From Methylicorpusculum oleiharenae (GTDB lineage: Bacteria; Pseudomonadota; Gammaproteobacteria; Methylococcales; Methylomonadaceae): a stretch of 64,000 nucleotides of DNA. Under the pieces are notes generated by a model. The model was given only the letters and a program-made list of their open reading frames with translations, was not told where the DNA came from and ran no database searches. A program made the position numbers and the translations under genes. Shown piece by piece: positions 26,291-34,957 of the stretch (position 1 is its first letter; each line of letters opens with the position of its first letter). The DNA lies in assembly GCF_009828925.2 (NCBI RefSeq), contig NZ_WUTY02000001.1:2758492-2822491 (forward strand), read 5' to 3'.

Positions 26291-28621
26291 ATGAAACGAT
26301 TTTTTTGCACAGTTTTGGGTGTCGCCTCTATGGGAACCGTCGGAACAGTTCTTGCTGATGACAGTGCGATGGAGCTGGAAACTATGGAAGTGATCGGTGT
26401 GACGCCGTTGCCCGGATCGGATGTGCCTGTCGATAAAATCCCCGCGAACATTCAAACTGTAACATCCGAAGAACTGCAAAATGCTCAGGCTATTTCATTG
26501 GCTGAGTATTTAAATCGTTATCTTGGCAGTGTGCACGTCAACGAAGCGCAAAATAACCCGTTACAGCCCGATATTTACTACCGTGGTTTTGTCGCCTCAC
26601 CTTTGTTGGGCTTGCCGCAAGGCTTGTCTACCTATGTTAATGGCGTCCGATTTAACGAGCCGTTCGGCGATACGGTTAACTGGGATTTGATCCCCGAAGG
26701 GGCAATCGAATCTATGGCTTTATATCCCGGCTCAAACCCTGTCTACGGATTAAACAGTCTGGGTGGGGCTATTTCGGTCAGAACCAAAACCGGTTTTTCT
26801 GCGCCAGGCCATCAAGTTGAGGCTTATGGCGGCTCCTGGGACAGGCATTCGGAGGAATTAACCAGCGGCTGGAATAACGGTACCTGGGGTTATTTTTTAG
26901 CTCTACATCATTTTGAAGAAGAGGGTTGGCGGGATTTTTCTCCTACCAAGGCCGATCAGGCTTTCGGCACCTTAAGCTGGCGGGGCGATAAAGGCTCTCT
27001 GGATTTGACTTTAGGCGGCAATGATAACGATCTGAGAGGCAACGGTGCGGTGCCGGTACAGTTGTTGGATGAGCATGAAAAAGCAGTTTTTACCCATCCG
27101 GATCAAACGATTACCCGCATGTTTTTTTCCGAACTGGAAGGCAGCTATTCAGTGACCGATGATATTGAACTCAGCGGTAATGCTTATTTTCGTCAGAATC
27201 GTATCAAGACGTTTAATGGTGATGACAGTGATTTTGAAGCGTGTGAGGATGCCGGTAATGCAGGCTTTCTTTGCGAAGAGGATGATGGTGATGAAGCGCG
27301 TGTCGCCGATATTTTCGGTAATGATATTCTTGCTTCCGACGATGTTGAAGGGGCAACCAACAACACCAGTCAAACCAATATGCGCAGCCGTGGCGGAACC
27401 TTGCAAGCAACTTTTGGTCAGGACTTGTTCAAACACAAAAACAGTTTAACGACCGGCGTTAGTTATGACTATGCCAAAGTCAATTTTTCATCCGATACCG
27501 AATTGGGCTCATTAACGCGGTCAAGAGGAACGACGCAAAGCGGTGTGCTCATCGATGAATCCAGAGTGCGCCTGGATACCAATACGTCGACGGTGGGCGT
27601 CTTTCTGACCGATACGTTTGATATTACCGAGAAATTGAGTGCAACTATTGCCGGGCGCTACAACTATTCTCATATCAATATGATTGATCAGTACATCAAC
27701 GATCCCGATAAAACATTAGATGGTTCTCATACTTTTGAGCGTCTGAATCCATCGGGTGGCTTGACCTACAAGATTTTAGACAACTTGACGGTTTATGGGG
27801 GCTACAGTGAGTCTTCCCGGATTCCGTCGCCGATGGAATTGAGTTGCGCCGATCCGGAAGCGCCTTGTAAATTGCCGAACTCCTTCGTTGCCGACCCACC
27901 GCTTGAGCAAGTCGTGGCCAAAACTTATGAGGGGGGATTCAGAGGTGATTTGGATCAATTATTGGGGCGCGGCGATTTGAAATGGAATCTGGGTTATTTT
28001 CATACCACCAATTCTAACGATATTATTTTCCAGCGTGGCGGTGACAGCATCAGTGAGGGCTATTTTGACAATGTCGGTAAAACCCGTCGTTACGGAGTGG
28101 AAACAGGGGCTTCGGTCACTTATCCTCAGTTATTCAGCGGTATAGATGACTGGCATTTCATGGCGAATTATACGTATTTGAACGCCCGTTTTTTAAGTAA
28201 ATTTAAAACTCAGGATCCCGTTGATGAAGATAATGAAGACGGTGTGATGGTTGAAAAAGGTGACCGGATTCCCGGGATACCCGAGCATATGTTTAAAGCG
28301 GCCGTCAGCGTTGATTTGTGGCAAAAGGTCTCATTGGGCATGGATGGAACTTACAGCGGTGCGCGCTTCTTCAGAGGTGACGAAGCCAACAATCACGGCA
28401 AATTAAGCGGTTACTGGTTGTTTAACGGAAAGGCTGAATACAAAGTGACCCAAAATTTTGCTGTGTTTGGCAGGGTCGACAACATATTCGATAAACGCTA
28501 TAACTCGTTTGGTGTTTACGGAGAAGCGGATGAAGTATTGGGCGATGCTTATGACGATGGCCGGTTTGTCGCGCCGGGCGCACCCAGAGCCGGTTGGATT
28601 GGCGTGCGCTTGAGTATGTAA
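26291..28621 (+). CDS. TonB-dependent outer-membrane receptor
   Basis: About 776 residues. A signal peptide (MKRFFCTVLGVASMGTVGTVLA) precedes a TonB-box-like MELETMEVIGV. The plug domain has NIQTVTSEELQNAQ, YYRGFVASPLLGLPQGLSTYVNGVRFNEP and NSLGGAISVRTKTG. The 22-stranded barrel ends with RAGWIGVRLSM. The frame is open from 26048, but ATG 26291, directly behind AAAGGA, begins the signal peptide. Two cysteine-bracketed loops occur (C-EDAGNAGFL-C in a very acidic insert, and C-ADPEAP-C). It is divergent from a ZIP transporter, so a metal or metallophore substrate is likely but not shown. Confidence 0.92.
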   Translation: MKRFFCTVLGVASMGTVGTVLADDSAMELETMEVIGVTPLPGSDVPVDKIPANIQTVTSEELQNAQAISLAEYLNRYLGSVHVNEAQNNPLQPDIYYRGFVASPLLGLPQGLSTYVNGVRFNEPFGDTVNWDLIPEGAIESMALYPGSNPVYGLNSLGGAISVRTKTGFSAPGHQVEAYGGSWDRHSEELTSGWNNGTWGYFLALHHFEEEGWRDFSPTKADQAFGTLSWRGDKGSLDLTLGGNDNDLRGNGAVPVQLLDEHEKAVFTHPDQTITRMFFSELEGSYSVTDDIELSGNAYFRQNRIKTFNGDDSDFEACEDAGNAGFLCEEDDGDEARVADIFGNDILASDDVEGATNNTSQTNMRSRGGTLQATFGQDLFKHKNSLTTGVSYDYAKVNFSSDTELGSLTRSRGTTQSGVLIDESRVRLDTNTSTVGVFLTDTFDITEKLSATIAGRYNYSHINMIDQYINDPDKTLDGSHTFERLNPSGGLTYKILDNLTVYGGYSESSRIPSPMELSCADPEAPCKLPNSFVADPPLEQVVAKTYEGGFRGDLDQLLGRGDLKWNLGYFHTTNSNDIIFQRGGDSISEGYFDNVGKTRRYGVETGASVTYPQLFSGIDDWHFMANYTYLNARFLSKFKTQDPVDEDNEDGVMVEKGDRIPGIPEHMFKAAVSVDLWQKVSLGMDGTYSGARFFRGDEANNHGKLSGYWLFNGKAEYKVTQNFAVFGRVDNIFDKRYNSFGVYGEADEVLGDAYDDGRFVAPGAPRAGWIGVRLSM

Positions 28622-28643
28622 TCGGGAGTTTTGATTTTCTATG

Positions 28644-28672
28644 AAATGGCGGTCAATGGACCGCCATTTTTT
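28644..28672 (+). terminator. Intrinsic terminator of the TonB receptor gene
   Basis: An 11-bp stem AAATGGCGGTC/GACCGCCATTT (28644-28654 with 28659-28669) with an AATG loop is followed by a T-run. It lies 23 bp after the stop codon. Confidence 0.9.
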
Positions 28673-28705
28673 ATCCGGAAAAAGCAGGTTTGGGTTTATT
28701 TCAGG

Positions 28706-28880
28706 CAATAAAAAGCCCGCTTTCGCGGGCATGTTCAGGTGTTATTATTATTATTGAATGAACGTTGTTGACTCAAGGACAACTAAGCTTTAACTCGTTT
28801 GTTATTGTTATTGTTACGAGACCGATTTGGTCTATCCTCCTCATTACCGATTTAGAATCGGGCTCACTCCGTTTAGCTGT
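28706..28880 (-). ncRNA. Candidate small regulatory RNA, about 175 nt
   Basis: A complete transcription unit without a convincing protein gene. The promoter (28886-28915) has -35 TAGACA, an 18-bp spacer and -10 TAGAAT. Then follow three perfect hairpins: 28847-28861 (CCGATT/AATCGG arms), 28819-28833 (AGACC/GGTCT) and 28764-28783 (GTTGT/ACAAC). An intrinsic terminator GCCCGC-GAAA-GCGGGC followed by TTTTTATT closes it (28730-28706). The linkers (about 28784-28818 and 28731-28763) are rich in AAC/AAT triplets, as in Hfq ARN-binding stretches. GGAGGA lies exposed between hairpins one and two. Only a 23-codon frame exists in it. No known RNA family is recognised. Confidence 0.65.
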
Positions 28881-28885
28881 CGAGC

Positions 28886-28915
28886 ATTCTATACCATCAA
28901 AAAACGTGTTGTCTA
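28886..28915 (-). promoter_or_regulatory. Sigma70-type promoter of the candidate small RNA
   Basis: On the minus strand, TAGACA (28915-28910) and TAGAAT (28891-28886) are separated by 18 bp; each differs from consensus at one base. An overlapping TATAGA hexamer (28893-28888) gives a 16-bp spacer. Confidence 0.6.
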
Positions 28916-29095
28916 TCAAAAAAGTCAAATTAAATGAAATAATAGTTTCGTGTCGAAAACATAGTTATTCATCATAAGCTTACAATCCATATTAAGCCTG
29001 AATCAGGTATTTTGATCGGCAGTGGCTGCCATGCTTTTTCATGTTATTAAGTTTCAGTTCATCAACTGTGTATTGTTTTGAATAGGCAGTTCAAT

Positions 29096-30556
29096 CTATC
29101 GGTCAAGTTTACGCTCGCGTTCTTCGTTGATAAAAAATGCCAAGCGCTCATCTAGAATCGCAGAAAGATGTTGGCTTAATCCGGCCGCCTTTTGAGCGAG
29201 TTTAATTTGTATGATTGCCGCTTCATTTTGCCCCAGTTTGTAATAGTATTCGGCAAGATGACGGTGAGATTCCGCAGGTTGCTGTAAATCACTGTAAATT
29301 TGAGCCAGGAGCTTAAGATAAAGGGCGCTCTGTTTGATTTTAGGGGTTAGCAACAGCATGATTTCTCTTGCCTCTTCCGGTTTGCCTATCTTCAGAAGCG
29401 TGCTGATGTAATCCATTTTTAGCGCTGTATTCCCCGGAAACTGAAAGAGCGCTTTTTTATATAAATTCAGAGCGGCGGGGTAGTCACGGGATTCTTGAGC
29501 CGTTTTAGCCATTGCCGTTACATAATGAGTTTGTTCCGGATATTCGGTCATCAATTGCTTAAAGAGTACGGCAGCATCGTTAAATTGTTGCTGTTTCAAA
29601 TAAACCAGACCCAATCCATAGCGGGCTATCGCTCGTTGTTGGACCGTTCCCTGGTTAAGCCGGATTTTAAAATAGTCTTGCACTGAAGATAAATCATGGC
29701 TCGTGCTTACCCGAAGTTTTGCCTGGGCGATGAGGTAGCCCAGCGAATCAGGGTATTGCTGATAAGGATATTTTTCAGCACGTCCCCGAGTGTCTGAGAT
29801 TCGAGATGATGTAACCGGGTGAGTTCTTAAAAATTCAGGAATGCCGCGTCCGTAATATCGGCTTGATTGTTGTAGTCGTTCAAAAAAAATCGGCATACTG
29901 CGTGGATCAAACTTTGAATTAGCCAATGTCTGCATGCCGACCCTGTCCGCTTCCATTTCATTATCACGGGTAAAGTCGATTTGAAATTGTATGCTGCTGG
30001 CTTGGACCGCCACAATAGCGGCCTGAGCCAGTTCTGGAGACTGTGTGCCTAACAGTATGGCCGCCAGCGTTGCTGCTGCGGTTGGAATAGACAAGCGGCT
30101 GGCGGCTTCGAAGGCGCGGTAAAGATGGCGCTGTGTAACGTGTGCAATTTCGTGAGCCATTACCGAGGCTAATTCACTTTCCGCTTCAGTTGTTAAAATT
30201 AATCCCGAATTAACGCCTATGAAGCCGCCGGGGCCTGCAAACGCATTGATGGCATTATCATTAACCACAAAAAAATGAAACGGATTGCCGGGTGAATCAC
30301 TGTTTGCAACAAGCTTGCTGCCTATGGTTTCAATGTACTCTTGAATTTCAACATCCTGGTTGACATCAATCTGTGAATTCAAGCTTCTGAAAAAAGCTTC
30401 ACCCAGTTCTTGTTCCTGTACCGGGGAAATCAGTGTACCTGAAGAATCACCGATATCCGGCAGATTGAATTTTTCGGGTTCCAGGTCAAGAGCTGCAGCG
30501 CTGTATGTTGCAAGGACTAAATAAACGGCAAAAAATTTAGCGGGATTTTTTATCAT
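29096..30556 (-). CDS. bepA: Periplasmic M48 metalloprotease, BepA-like
   Basis: 486 residues. The signal peptide ends near AAALDL. The zinc site HEIAH is at residues 135-139, with the third ligand in DNEMEADRVGMQTL. The C-terminal half consists of TPR repeats (for example IARYGLGLVYLKQQQFNDAAVLFKQL, split here by family spacing). This is the architecture of BepA (YfgC), which degrades or assists stalled LptD/BAM substrates in the periplasm. The length matches BepA (about 487). No neighbour is functionally related. The BepA assignment is firm at family level; the client proteins are inferred. Confidence 0.9.
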   Translation of the reverse strand: MIKNPAKFFAVYLVLATYSAAALDLEPEKFNLPDIGDSSGTLISPVQEQELGEAFFRSLNSQIDVNQDVEIQEYIETIGSKLVANSDSPGNPFHFFVVNDNAINAFAGPGGFIGVNSGLILTTEAESELASVMAHEIAHVTQRHLYRAFEAASRLSIPTAAATLAAILLGTQSPELAQAAIVAVQASSIQFQIDFTRDNEMEADRVGMQTLANSKFDPRSMPIFFERLQQSSRYYGRGIPEFLRTHPVTSSRISDTRGRAEKYPYQQYPDSLGYLIAQAKLRVSTSHDLSSVQDYFKIRLNQGTVQQRAIARYGLGLVYLKQQQFNDAAVLFKQLMTEYPEQTHYVTAMAKTAQESRDYPAALNLYKKALFQFPGNTALKMDYISTLLKIGKPEEAREIMLLLTPKIKQSALYLKLLAQIYSDLQQPAESHRHLAEYYYKLGQNEAAIIQIKLAQKAAGLSQHLSAILDERLAFFINEERERKLDR

Positions 30557-30817
30557 GAAAGTTCGGACATAAGGGCGGAATTTTGGTTCCTTTGTTTAAG
30601 GCTGGCTTGATCAGTTGCCACTCGGAAAGCTCCCTTTATGGGGTAGTCAAACTGTGAGTTTGAATGATGAATCTTACTACAACAGCGATATTATTCAGAG
30701 TTCGAGCAAGCGAGTAGGGGAGAAAAAGGCAGGTCAGCATTTTGTTTTAAATCGTGGCCGATTATAATCTTTTGAAAGACCGTCTAGCAATTTGTGTCTC
30801 ATAACAGGCCTTAAAAA

Positions 30818-31207
30818 ATGAAATTCACTCTTCAGATCGACAGCAGTCCTACTGCCGGACAAAGCGGTTACTATGCTTATCGTTTCGCTTGTGAGCTGAT
30901 AAAGGCGGGTCATCAGGTCATCAGGATATTTTTTTATCGGGAAGGTATCTATCACGGTTACCGTTATTCCACGCCGCCGGACGATGAGCTGAATTTCTCG
31001 CGTTTATGGTCGGCTTTGTCACAGGCGCACTCTATTGATTTGGTCATTTGTGTTTCGGCGGCTCAACGCCGGGGCTTATTACACCCGGATGAAGCCCAAA
31101 GACAGGGAAAATTGGATAATGATCTTGCAGAAGGTTTTCGAATTTCGGGTCTGGGGCAAATGATCGAGGCTTCTTTATTAGCGGATCGACTGATCGTTTT
31201 CCCGTGA
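30818..31207 (+). CDS. tusD: Sulfur relay protein TusD/DsrE
   Basis: 129 residues of the DsrE fold. It starts MKFTLQIDSSPTAGQSGYYAYRFACELIKAGHQV; the active cysteine is in DLVICVSAAQRRG (about residue 78), matching TusD Cys78. TusD in the TusBCD hexamer passes persulfide from TusA to TusE for 2-thiouridine formation in tRNA; DsrE does similar work in sulfur oxidisers. The next gene, tusC, overlaps by 4 bp. tusB and tusE are not adjacent. Confidence 0.9.
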   Translation: MKFTLQIDSSPTAGQSGYYAYRFACELIKAGHQVIRIFFYREGIYHGYRYSTPPDDELNFSRLWSALSQAHSIDLVICVSAAQRRGLLHPDEAQRQGKLDNDLAEGFRISGLGQMIEASLLADRLIVFP

Positions 31208-31566
31208 GCCGGATGAAAAAGTTTCTATTTATTATCAGCAAATCAGCGAGTGGGGTGTCTGTTCAGGAAGCGCTTGATCAGATCATGATCGCAGCAGCTT
31301 TTGATCAGGCTGTGTCTTTGCTGTTTATTGATGACGGCGTATTTCAAATTAAAAAAAATCAGCGTCCTGATGCACTGGGATTGAAAGCGACTGCCTCAAT
31401 TTTCGAAGCACTGGAAGTTTACGATGTTAATGCTTTTTATGCGGAAACGGAATCGCTAGAGCAAAGCGGCTTAACTGTTCAGGATTTGTGTTTACCCGTT
31501 AAATTGCTTGCCAGAAACCAAATTGCCGAATTTATAAAGCAACATGAGTGCATTTTGCCCGGTTGA
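31204..31566 (+). CDS. tusC: Sulfur relay protein TusC/DsrF
   Basis: About 120 residues of the DsrF/TusC family: FLFIISKSASGVSVQEALDQIMIAAAFDQAVSLLFIDDGVFQI and a C-terminal LCLPVKLLARNQIAEFIKQHE. GTG at 31204 overlaps the tusD stop; the ATG at 31213 (MKKFLF) is the other possible start. TusC is the non-catalytic scaffold subunit of TusBCD. The third subunit, TusB/DsrH (about 95 residues), would be expected next, but only repeat DNA follows until ettA. Confidence 0.9.
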   Translation: MSRMKKFLFIISKSASGVSVQEALDQIMIAAAFDQAVSLLFIDDGVFQIKKNQRPDALGLKATASIFEALEVYDVNAFYAETESLEQSGLTVQDLCLPVKLLARNQIAEFIKQHECILPG

Positions 31567-31967
31567 CCAGGCGTGGGTAGTTGTTTGTACCCATCGTAGA
31601 TCGAAATTCGGCACCGGGGTGCCCGTCAAAGGACGCCGTAAATACATCCATGTAGGCTCTATGCCAGCATCCATGCTGGCAAAGCCTTTGCCGAACAACC
31701 CGTTGCCTCCTTAGACACTGCCGGAATTTGAAGTGCGAAAGGTATATCAGGCCTCTGTTCTGATTTTCTATAACCGGAGTCTAACTTATTCCTTTCATAT
31801 TGAAAAATCTTCGACTTTGATAAAGGGACGGGATGTGCCTTTAGAGGTCCGCCGTGAATCCGTCCATGAAGGCTTGACTGCAGCTTTCCTGCTGCCGACA
31901 TCCTCGCCAAACACCCCCCGCACCTTCTTGAACCAAAATAGGTTTAGATCAGATAGGGGGGGCTCAT
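31567..31967. repeat. Two degenerate family B repeats (B3, B4)
   Basis: The gap between tusC and ettA has two copies of the family B core. At about 31610-31700 it reads GACGCCGTAAATACATCCA with a GCCAGCATCCATGCTGGC hairpin; at about 31845-31920 it reads CCGCCGTGAATCCGTCCA with GCAG...CTGC arms. A GGCACC-GGGGTGCC palindrome lies at 31601-31613. No intact ends or target duplications were found. Open frames across the gap follow the repeats and are not genes. Confidence 0.55.
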
Positions 31968-33635
31968 TTACTGGGTCAGTTTTTTATATTTCAAGCGGTG
32001 CGGGTTGTCCGCATCACTGCCTAATCGGCGGTGGCGATCTGCTTCGTAATCCTGATAATTACCTTCGAACCATACGACTTGGCTGTCGCCTTCAAAAGCC
32101 AGCATATGCGTAGCGATTCTATCCAGGAACCAGCGATCATGCGAAATAACCACGGCACAACCGGGGAAAGCCAGCAAGGCGTCTTCCAGTGCGCGCAGAG
32201 TTTCAACATCAAGGTCGTTTGTCGGCTCATCAAGTAATAAAACGTTTCCGCCGCTTTTCAGTAGTTTCGCGAGATGTACGCGGTTGCGTTCGCCGCCTGA
32301 AAGATCGCCTATTCTTTTTTGCTGATCCGCGCCCTTGAAGTTAAAGCGTCCGACATAGGCACGCGACGGTGTTTCATATTTACCCACGGTAATCATGTCC
32401 AATCCGTCGGTAATTTCTTCAAAGACTGTTTTACCGGCATCCATGTTGTCACGCAACTGATCAACATAAGCCAGCTGGACGGTTTGTCCCAGCGTCAGCG
32501 TGCCTTCATCCGGCTTTTCAAGGCCGGCCATCATTCTGAATAATGTGGTTTTACCGGCGCCGTTAGGGCCGATGATGCCGACAATGCCGCCGGGCGGTAG
32601 CTTAAAGCTTAAATTATTGAACAAGAGGCGATCGCCAAAACCTTTGCTGACATTTTCGGCATCTATGACAATATCACCTAGACGAGGTCCGGGTGGAATG
32701 TAGATCTCCTGAGTTTCGTTGCGTTTTTGGACTTCTTGAGATGCCAGTTCATCGAAACGGGCTAAGCGCGCTTTACTTTTTGCATGACGCCCTTTGGGAT
32801 TTGAACGTACCCATTCCAGTTCCATTTTCATGGCTTTTTGGCGGGATGATTCTTGTTTTTCTTCGAGTTCCAGTCGCTTGCCTTTTTGTTCCAGCCAGCT
32901 TGAATAGTTGCCTTCCCACGGTATACCGGAACCTCTATCGAGTTCCAGAATCCAGCCCGCAACATTATCCAGGAAATAACGATCATGGGTTACTGCAACG
33001 ACAGTACCGGGATAATCGTGTAAAAACCTTTCCAGCCACGCGACCGATTCAGCGTCCAGATGGTTGGTCGGTTCATCAAGCAGCAGCATGTCAGGATTTG
33101 AGAGCAACAGGCGGCACAAGGCTACACGCCTTTTTTCACCACCCGATAGCGTGGTGACATCGGCGTCCCAGTCAGGCAAGCGTAATGCATCGGCGGCAAT
33201 TTCGAGTTTTCTGTCCAATTCCCAGGCGCCTGCCGCTTCGATTTTATCTTGTAGCGCGGCTTGCTCGGTCAGTAAGGCGTCAAAATCAGCGTCCGGATCA
33301 GCAAAGGCATTGCTCACTTCGTCAAAACGGGTCAGTATTGCTTTGATATCGGCGACGGCTTCTTCGACATTGCCTCTGACGGTTTTGGTGGGATCAAGTT
33401 GAGGTTCTTGCGGCAGATAGCCGATATTGATGCCTTTTAATGGTATTGCCTCGCCTTCAATTTCCTTGTCAATGCCGGCCATGATACGGAGCAGCGTCGA
33501 TTTTCCGGAGCCGTTCAAGCCTAACACGCCTATTTTGGCGCCTGGAAAGAATGACAGGGAGATATCTTTGAGAATATATTTTTTGGGCGGGACAATTTTG
33601 CCGACCCGGTTCATGGAATAAATGTATTGAGCCAT
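31968..33635 (-). CDS. ettA: Energy-dependent translational throttle protein EttA
   Basis: A 555-residue ABC-F ATPase with two nucleotide-binding domains and no membrane part. Walker A motifs are GLNGSGKST and GPNGAGKTT; signatures are LSGGEKRRV and LSGGERNRV. Walker B is [14 protein letters not shown] and [14 protein letters not shown]. The arm and linker contain the basic [26 protein letters not shown] segment typical of EttA. It binds the ribosomal E site and gates the first elongation step according to the ATP/ADP ratio. It starts [17 protein letters not shown], the EttA N-terminus. Monocistronic; identification secure. Confidence 0.96.
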   Translation of the reverse strand: MAQYIYSMNRVGKIVPPKKYILKDISLSFFPGAKIGVLGLNGSGKSTLLRIMAGIDKEIEGEAIPLKGINIGYLPQEPQLDPTKTVRGNVEEAVADIKAILTRFDEVSNAFADPDADFDALLTEQAALQDKIEAAGAWELDRKLEIAADALRLPDWDADVTTLSGGEKRRVALCRLLLSNPDMLLLDEPTNHLDAESVAWLERFLHDYPGTVVAVTHDRYFLDNVAGWILELDRGSGIPWEGNYSSWLEQKGKRLELEEKQESSRQKAMKMELEWVRSNPKGRHAKSKARLARFDELASQEVQKRNETQEIYIPPGPRLGDIVIDAENVSKGFGDRLLFNNLSFKLPPGGIVGIIGPNGAGKTTLFRMMAGLEKPDEGTLTLGQTVQLAYVDQLRDNMDAGKTVFEEITDGLDMITVGKYETPSRAYVGRFNFKGADQQKRIGDLSGGERNRVHLAKLLKSGGNVLLLDEPTNDLDVETLRALEDALLAFPGCAVVISHDRWFLDRIATHMLAFEGDSQVVWFEGNYQDYEADRHRRLGSDADNPHRLKYKKLTQ

Positions 33636-34049
33636 ATTCTTTAGGTAATTCGCCTTGAGTTAATGATTTAAACCTTCTTGAGGCTAATATTCCATCTTAT
33701 CAGAATAAATTTAAGTTGATAAACGCGAATAAGATGATCAGAGCAGATTTAATTGGACTATCGTGTAATGAGAAATCAGGCTGCCTGATCGCAAGCTGCA
33801 GATATTCATACTTAGGGAGGCAATCCAAGCTTTGTTGGCGGATTGAAAAAATAGCGCTATCGGTGTTTTTCCTGAATAGAAAGATTTTTCAGGTCAAAGC
33901 TTTCGACACGAATAGGCAGTTTGATAAAAGCTGACTGTAATGTTTGAAGCGTGTGATTTTTTTTGCAGGAATACGTTAGACCTCGAACTTGAATTTTCAC
34001 TTTGTCAGCAGACATCGGTAAACAAGAACGATTTTTGAAGCTTTAATTA
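33636..34049. other. Intergenic region without a recognised gene
   Basis: About 414 bp between divergent ettA and the cold-shock terminator. It is AT-rich in parts, with a small ATAGCGCTAT palindrome near 33850. The ettA promoter should be near 33650-33720. Nothing else is supported. Confidence 0.4.
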
Positions 34050-34082
34050 AAAAACTGCCCAAAATTAATTGGGCAGTTTAAT
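34050..34082 (-). terminator. Intrinsic terminator of the cold-shock gene
   Basis: A 9-bp stem AAACTGCCC/GGGCAGTTT lies 15 bp after the csp stop, followed on the minus strand by TTTAATT. Confidence 0.85.
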
Positions 34083-34093
34083 TGGATTATTTT

Positions 34094-34303
34094 TTAAGCG
34101 GGTGTTACGTTTTCCGCTTGAGGGCCTTTTTGACCTTGAGTTACTTCCATAGTAACTTTTTGGCCTTCATGCAAGGTTTTACGGCCAGAACCGTTAATTG
34201 CACTGTGGTGAACGAAAACGTCTTTACCACCTTCCTGTTCAATAAATCCAAAACCTTTTTCATCATTGAACCATTTGACGGTACCTGTAACTTGATTTGC
34301 CAT
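34094..34303 (-). CDS. Cold-shock domain protein
   Basis: A 69-residue CspA-type single OB-fold RNA/DNA chaperone. RNP1 (KGFGFIEQ) and RNP2 (VFVHHSAI) are intact, as is the opening [14 protein letters not shown]. It probably melts mRNA secondary structure; whether it is cold-induced cannot be read. The transcript has its own promoter (34362-34390), a leader of about 50 nt and an intrinsic terminator. The leader is shorter than the roughly 160-nt leader of E. coli cspA. Confidence 0.95.
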   Translation of the reverse strand: MANQVTGTVKWFNDEKGFGFIEQEGGKDVFVHHSAINGSGRKTLHEGQKVTMEVTQGQKGPQAENVTPA

Positions 34304-34361
34304 AACACTCTCTTACTTTTTTAATATGCCGCTCAAACGCAGCGTTGAAATAAACAAGGCT

Positions 34362-34390
34362 ATGATAAGACGCTGATTTTAGGAAAGCAA
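34362..34390 (-). promoter_or_regulatory. Promoter of the cold-shock gene
   Basis: On the minus strand, TTGCTT (34390-34385) and TATCAT (34367-34362) are separated by exactly 17 bp, placing the start near 34355, about 52 nt before the ATG. The rest of the 34304-34643 gap is AT-rich and shows nothing else I recognise. Confidence 0.6.
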
Positions 34391-34643
34391 TTTAATTTTT
34401 TCTAACGAATTGCATAATGAGCATAAATTTTAATAAACACATGGTTTATCAATGGTTTTTGGTTAATCAAAAATTGAACAGTTGTTAATTTTTTTCCTTG
34501 TTCAGTCTAGTTTGAGGCGAATCAGTCTTTTTTCACGTTAGATTTATTCAGCGTTTCCCGGCAAAACTAAGTATTATTAGCGTTTCGCTACCACTCATGG
34601 CAGCGTGTGCGGTTAACACTTTTAACCAAGATAAGGGGATTTT

Positions 34644-34877
34644 ATGCTTAAACAAGAACTAGTAGATGAGCTGAACATTTTATTGCACTATAACCTGACT
34701 ACGACTTTAGAAGGTATCAAGATCCATAAGTCAGCGGATGCTTCGGTGATTGATGCGGTAGAGCGTATGTTTCATAAAGGCTTGGTCACGCGGCATGATG
34801 GCGGCTATTTGACCGATCTGGGACGGGCGGCGGCAGAGCATGCTCAGGCCTGTTATACCATTTTGACCTCGGGTTGA
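34644..34877 (+). CDS. TIGR02647-type small DNA-binding-like protein
   Basis: 77 residues: MLKQELVDELNILLHYNLTTTLEGIKIHKSAD followed by a helical region VIDAVERMFHKGLVTRHDGGYLTDLGRAAAEHAQ, a winged-helix-like pattern. It matches my recollection of a small conserved gammaproteobacterial family (TIGR02647) annotated as DNA-binding. Function is unknown. AAGGGG lies a few bases before the ATG. hemN follows 80 bp later on the same strand. Confidence 0.75.
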   Translation: MLKQELVDELNILLHYNLTTTLEGIKIHKSADASVIDAVERMFHKGLVTRHDGGYLTDLGRAAAEHAQACYTILTSG

Positions 34878-34957
34878 ATTAGAATTCAGCTCTTAAGTTA
34901 TAGTGAAAAAGTAACTTAGCCTCAAGCAACGTGTAGCCCAAAAAATAATACAGGCAA

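Noticed and set aside
28770-28842. 23-codon frame within the candidate small RNA (starting ATGAGGAGGATAGAC)
   Set aside because: No ribosome site precedes it and its codons fall in hairpins and AAC/AAT linkers. A leader peptide cannot be excluded, but no gene follows that it would control.
31733-32113. 126-codon frame between tusC and ettA
   Set aside because: It runs through family B repeat sequence and into the antisense strand of ettA, with no ribosome site and no TusB similarity.
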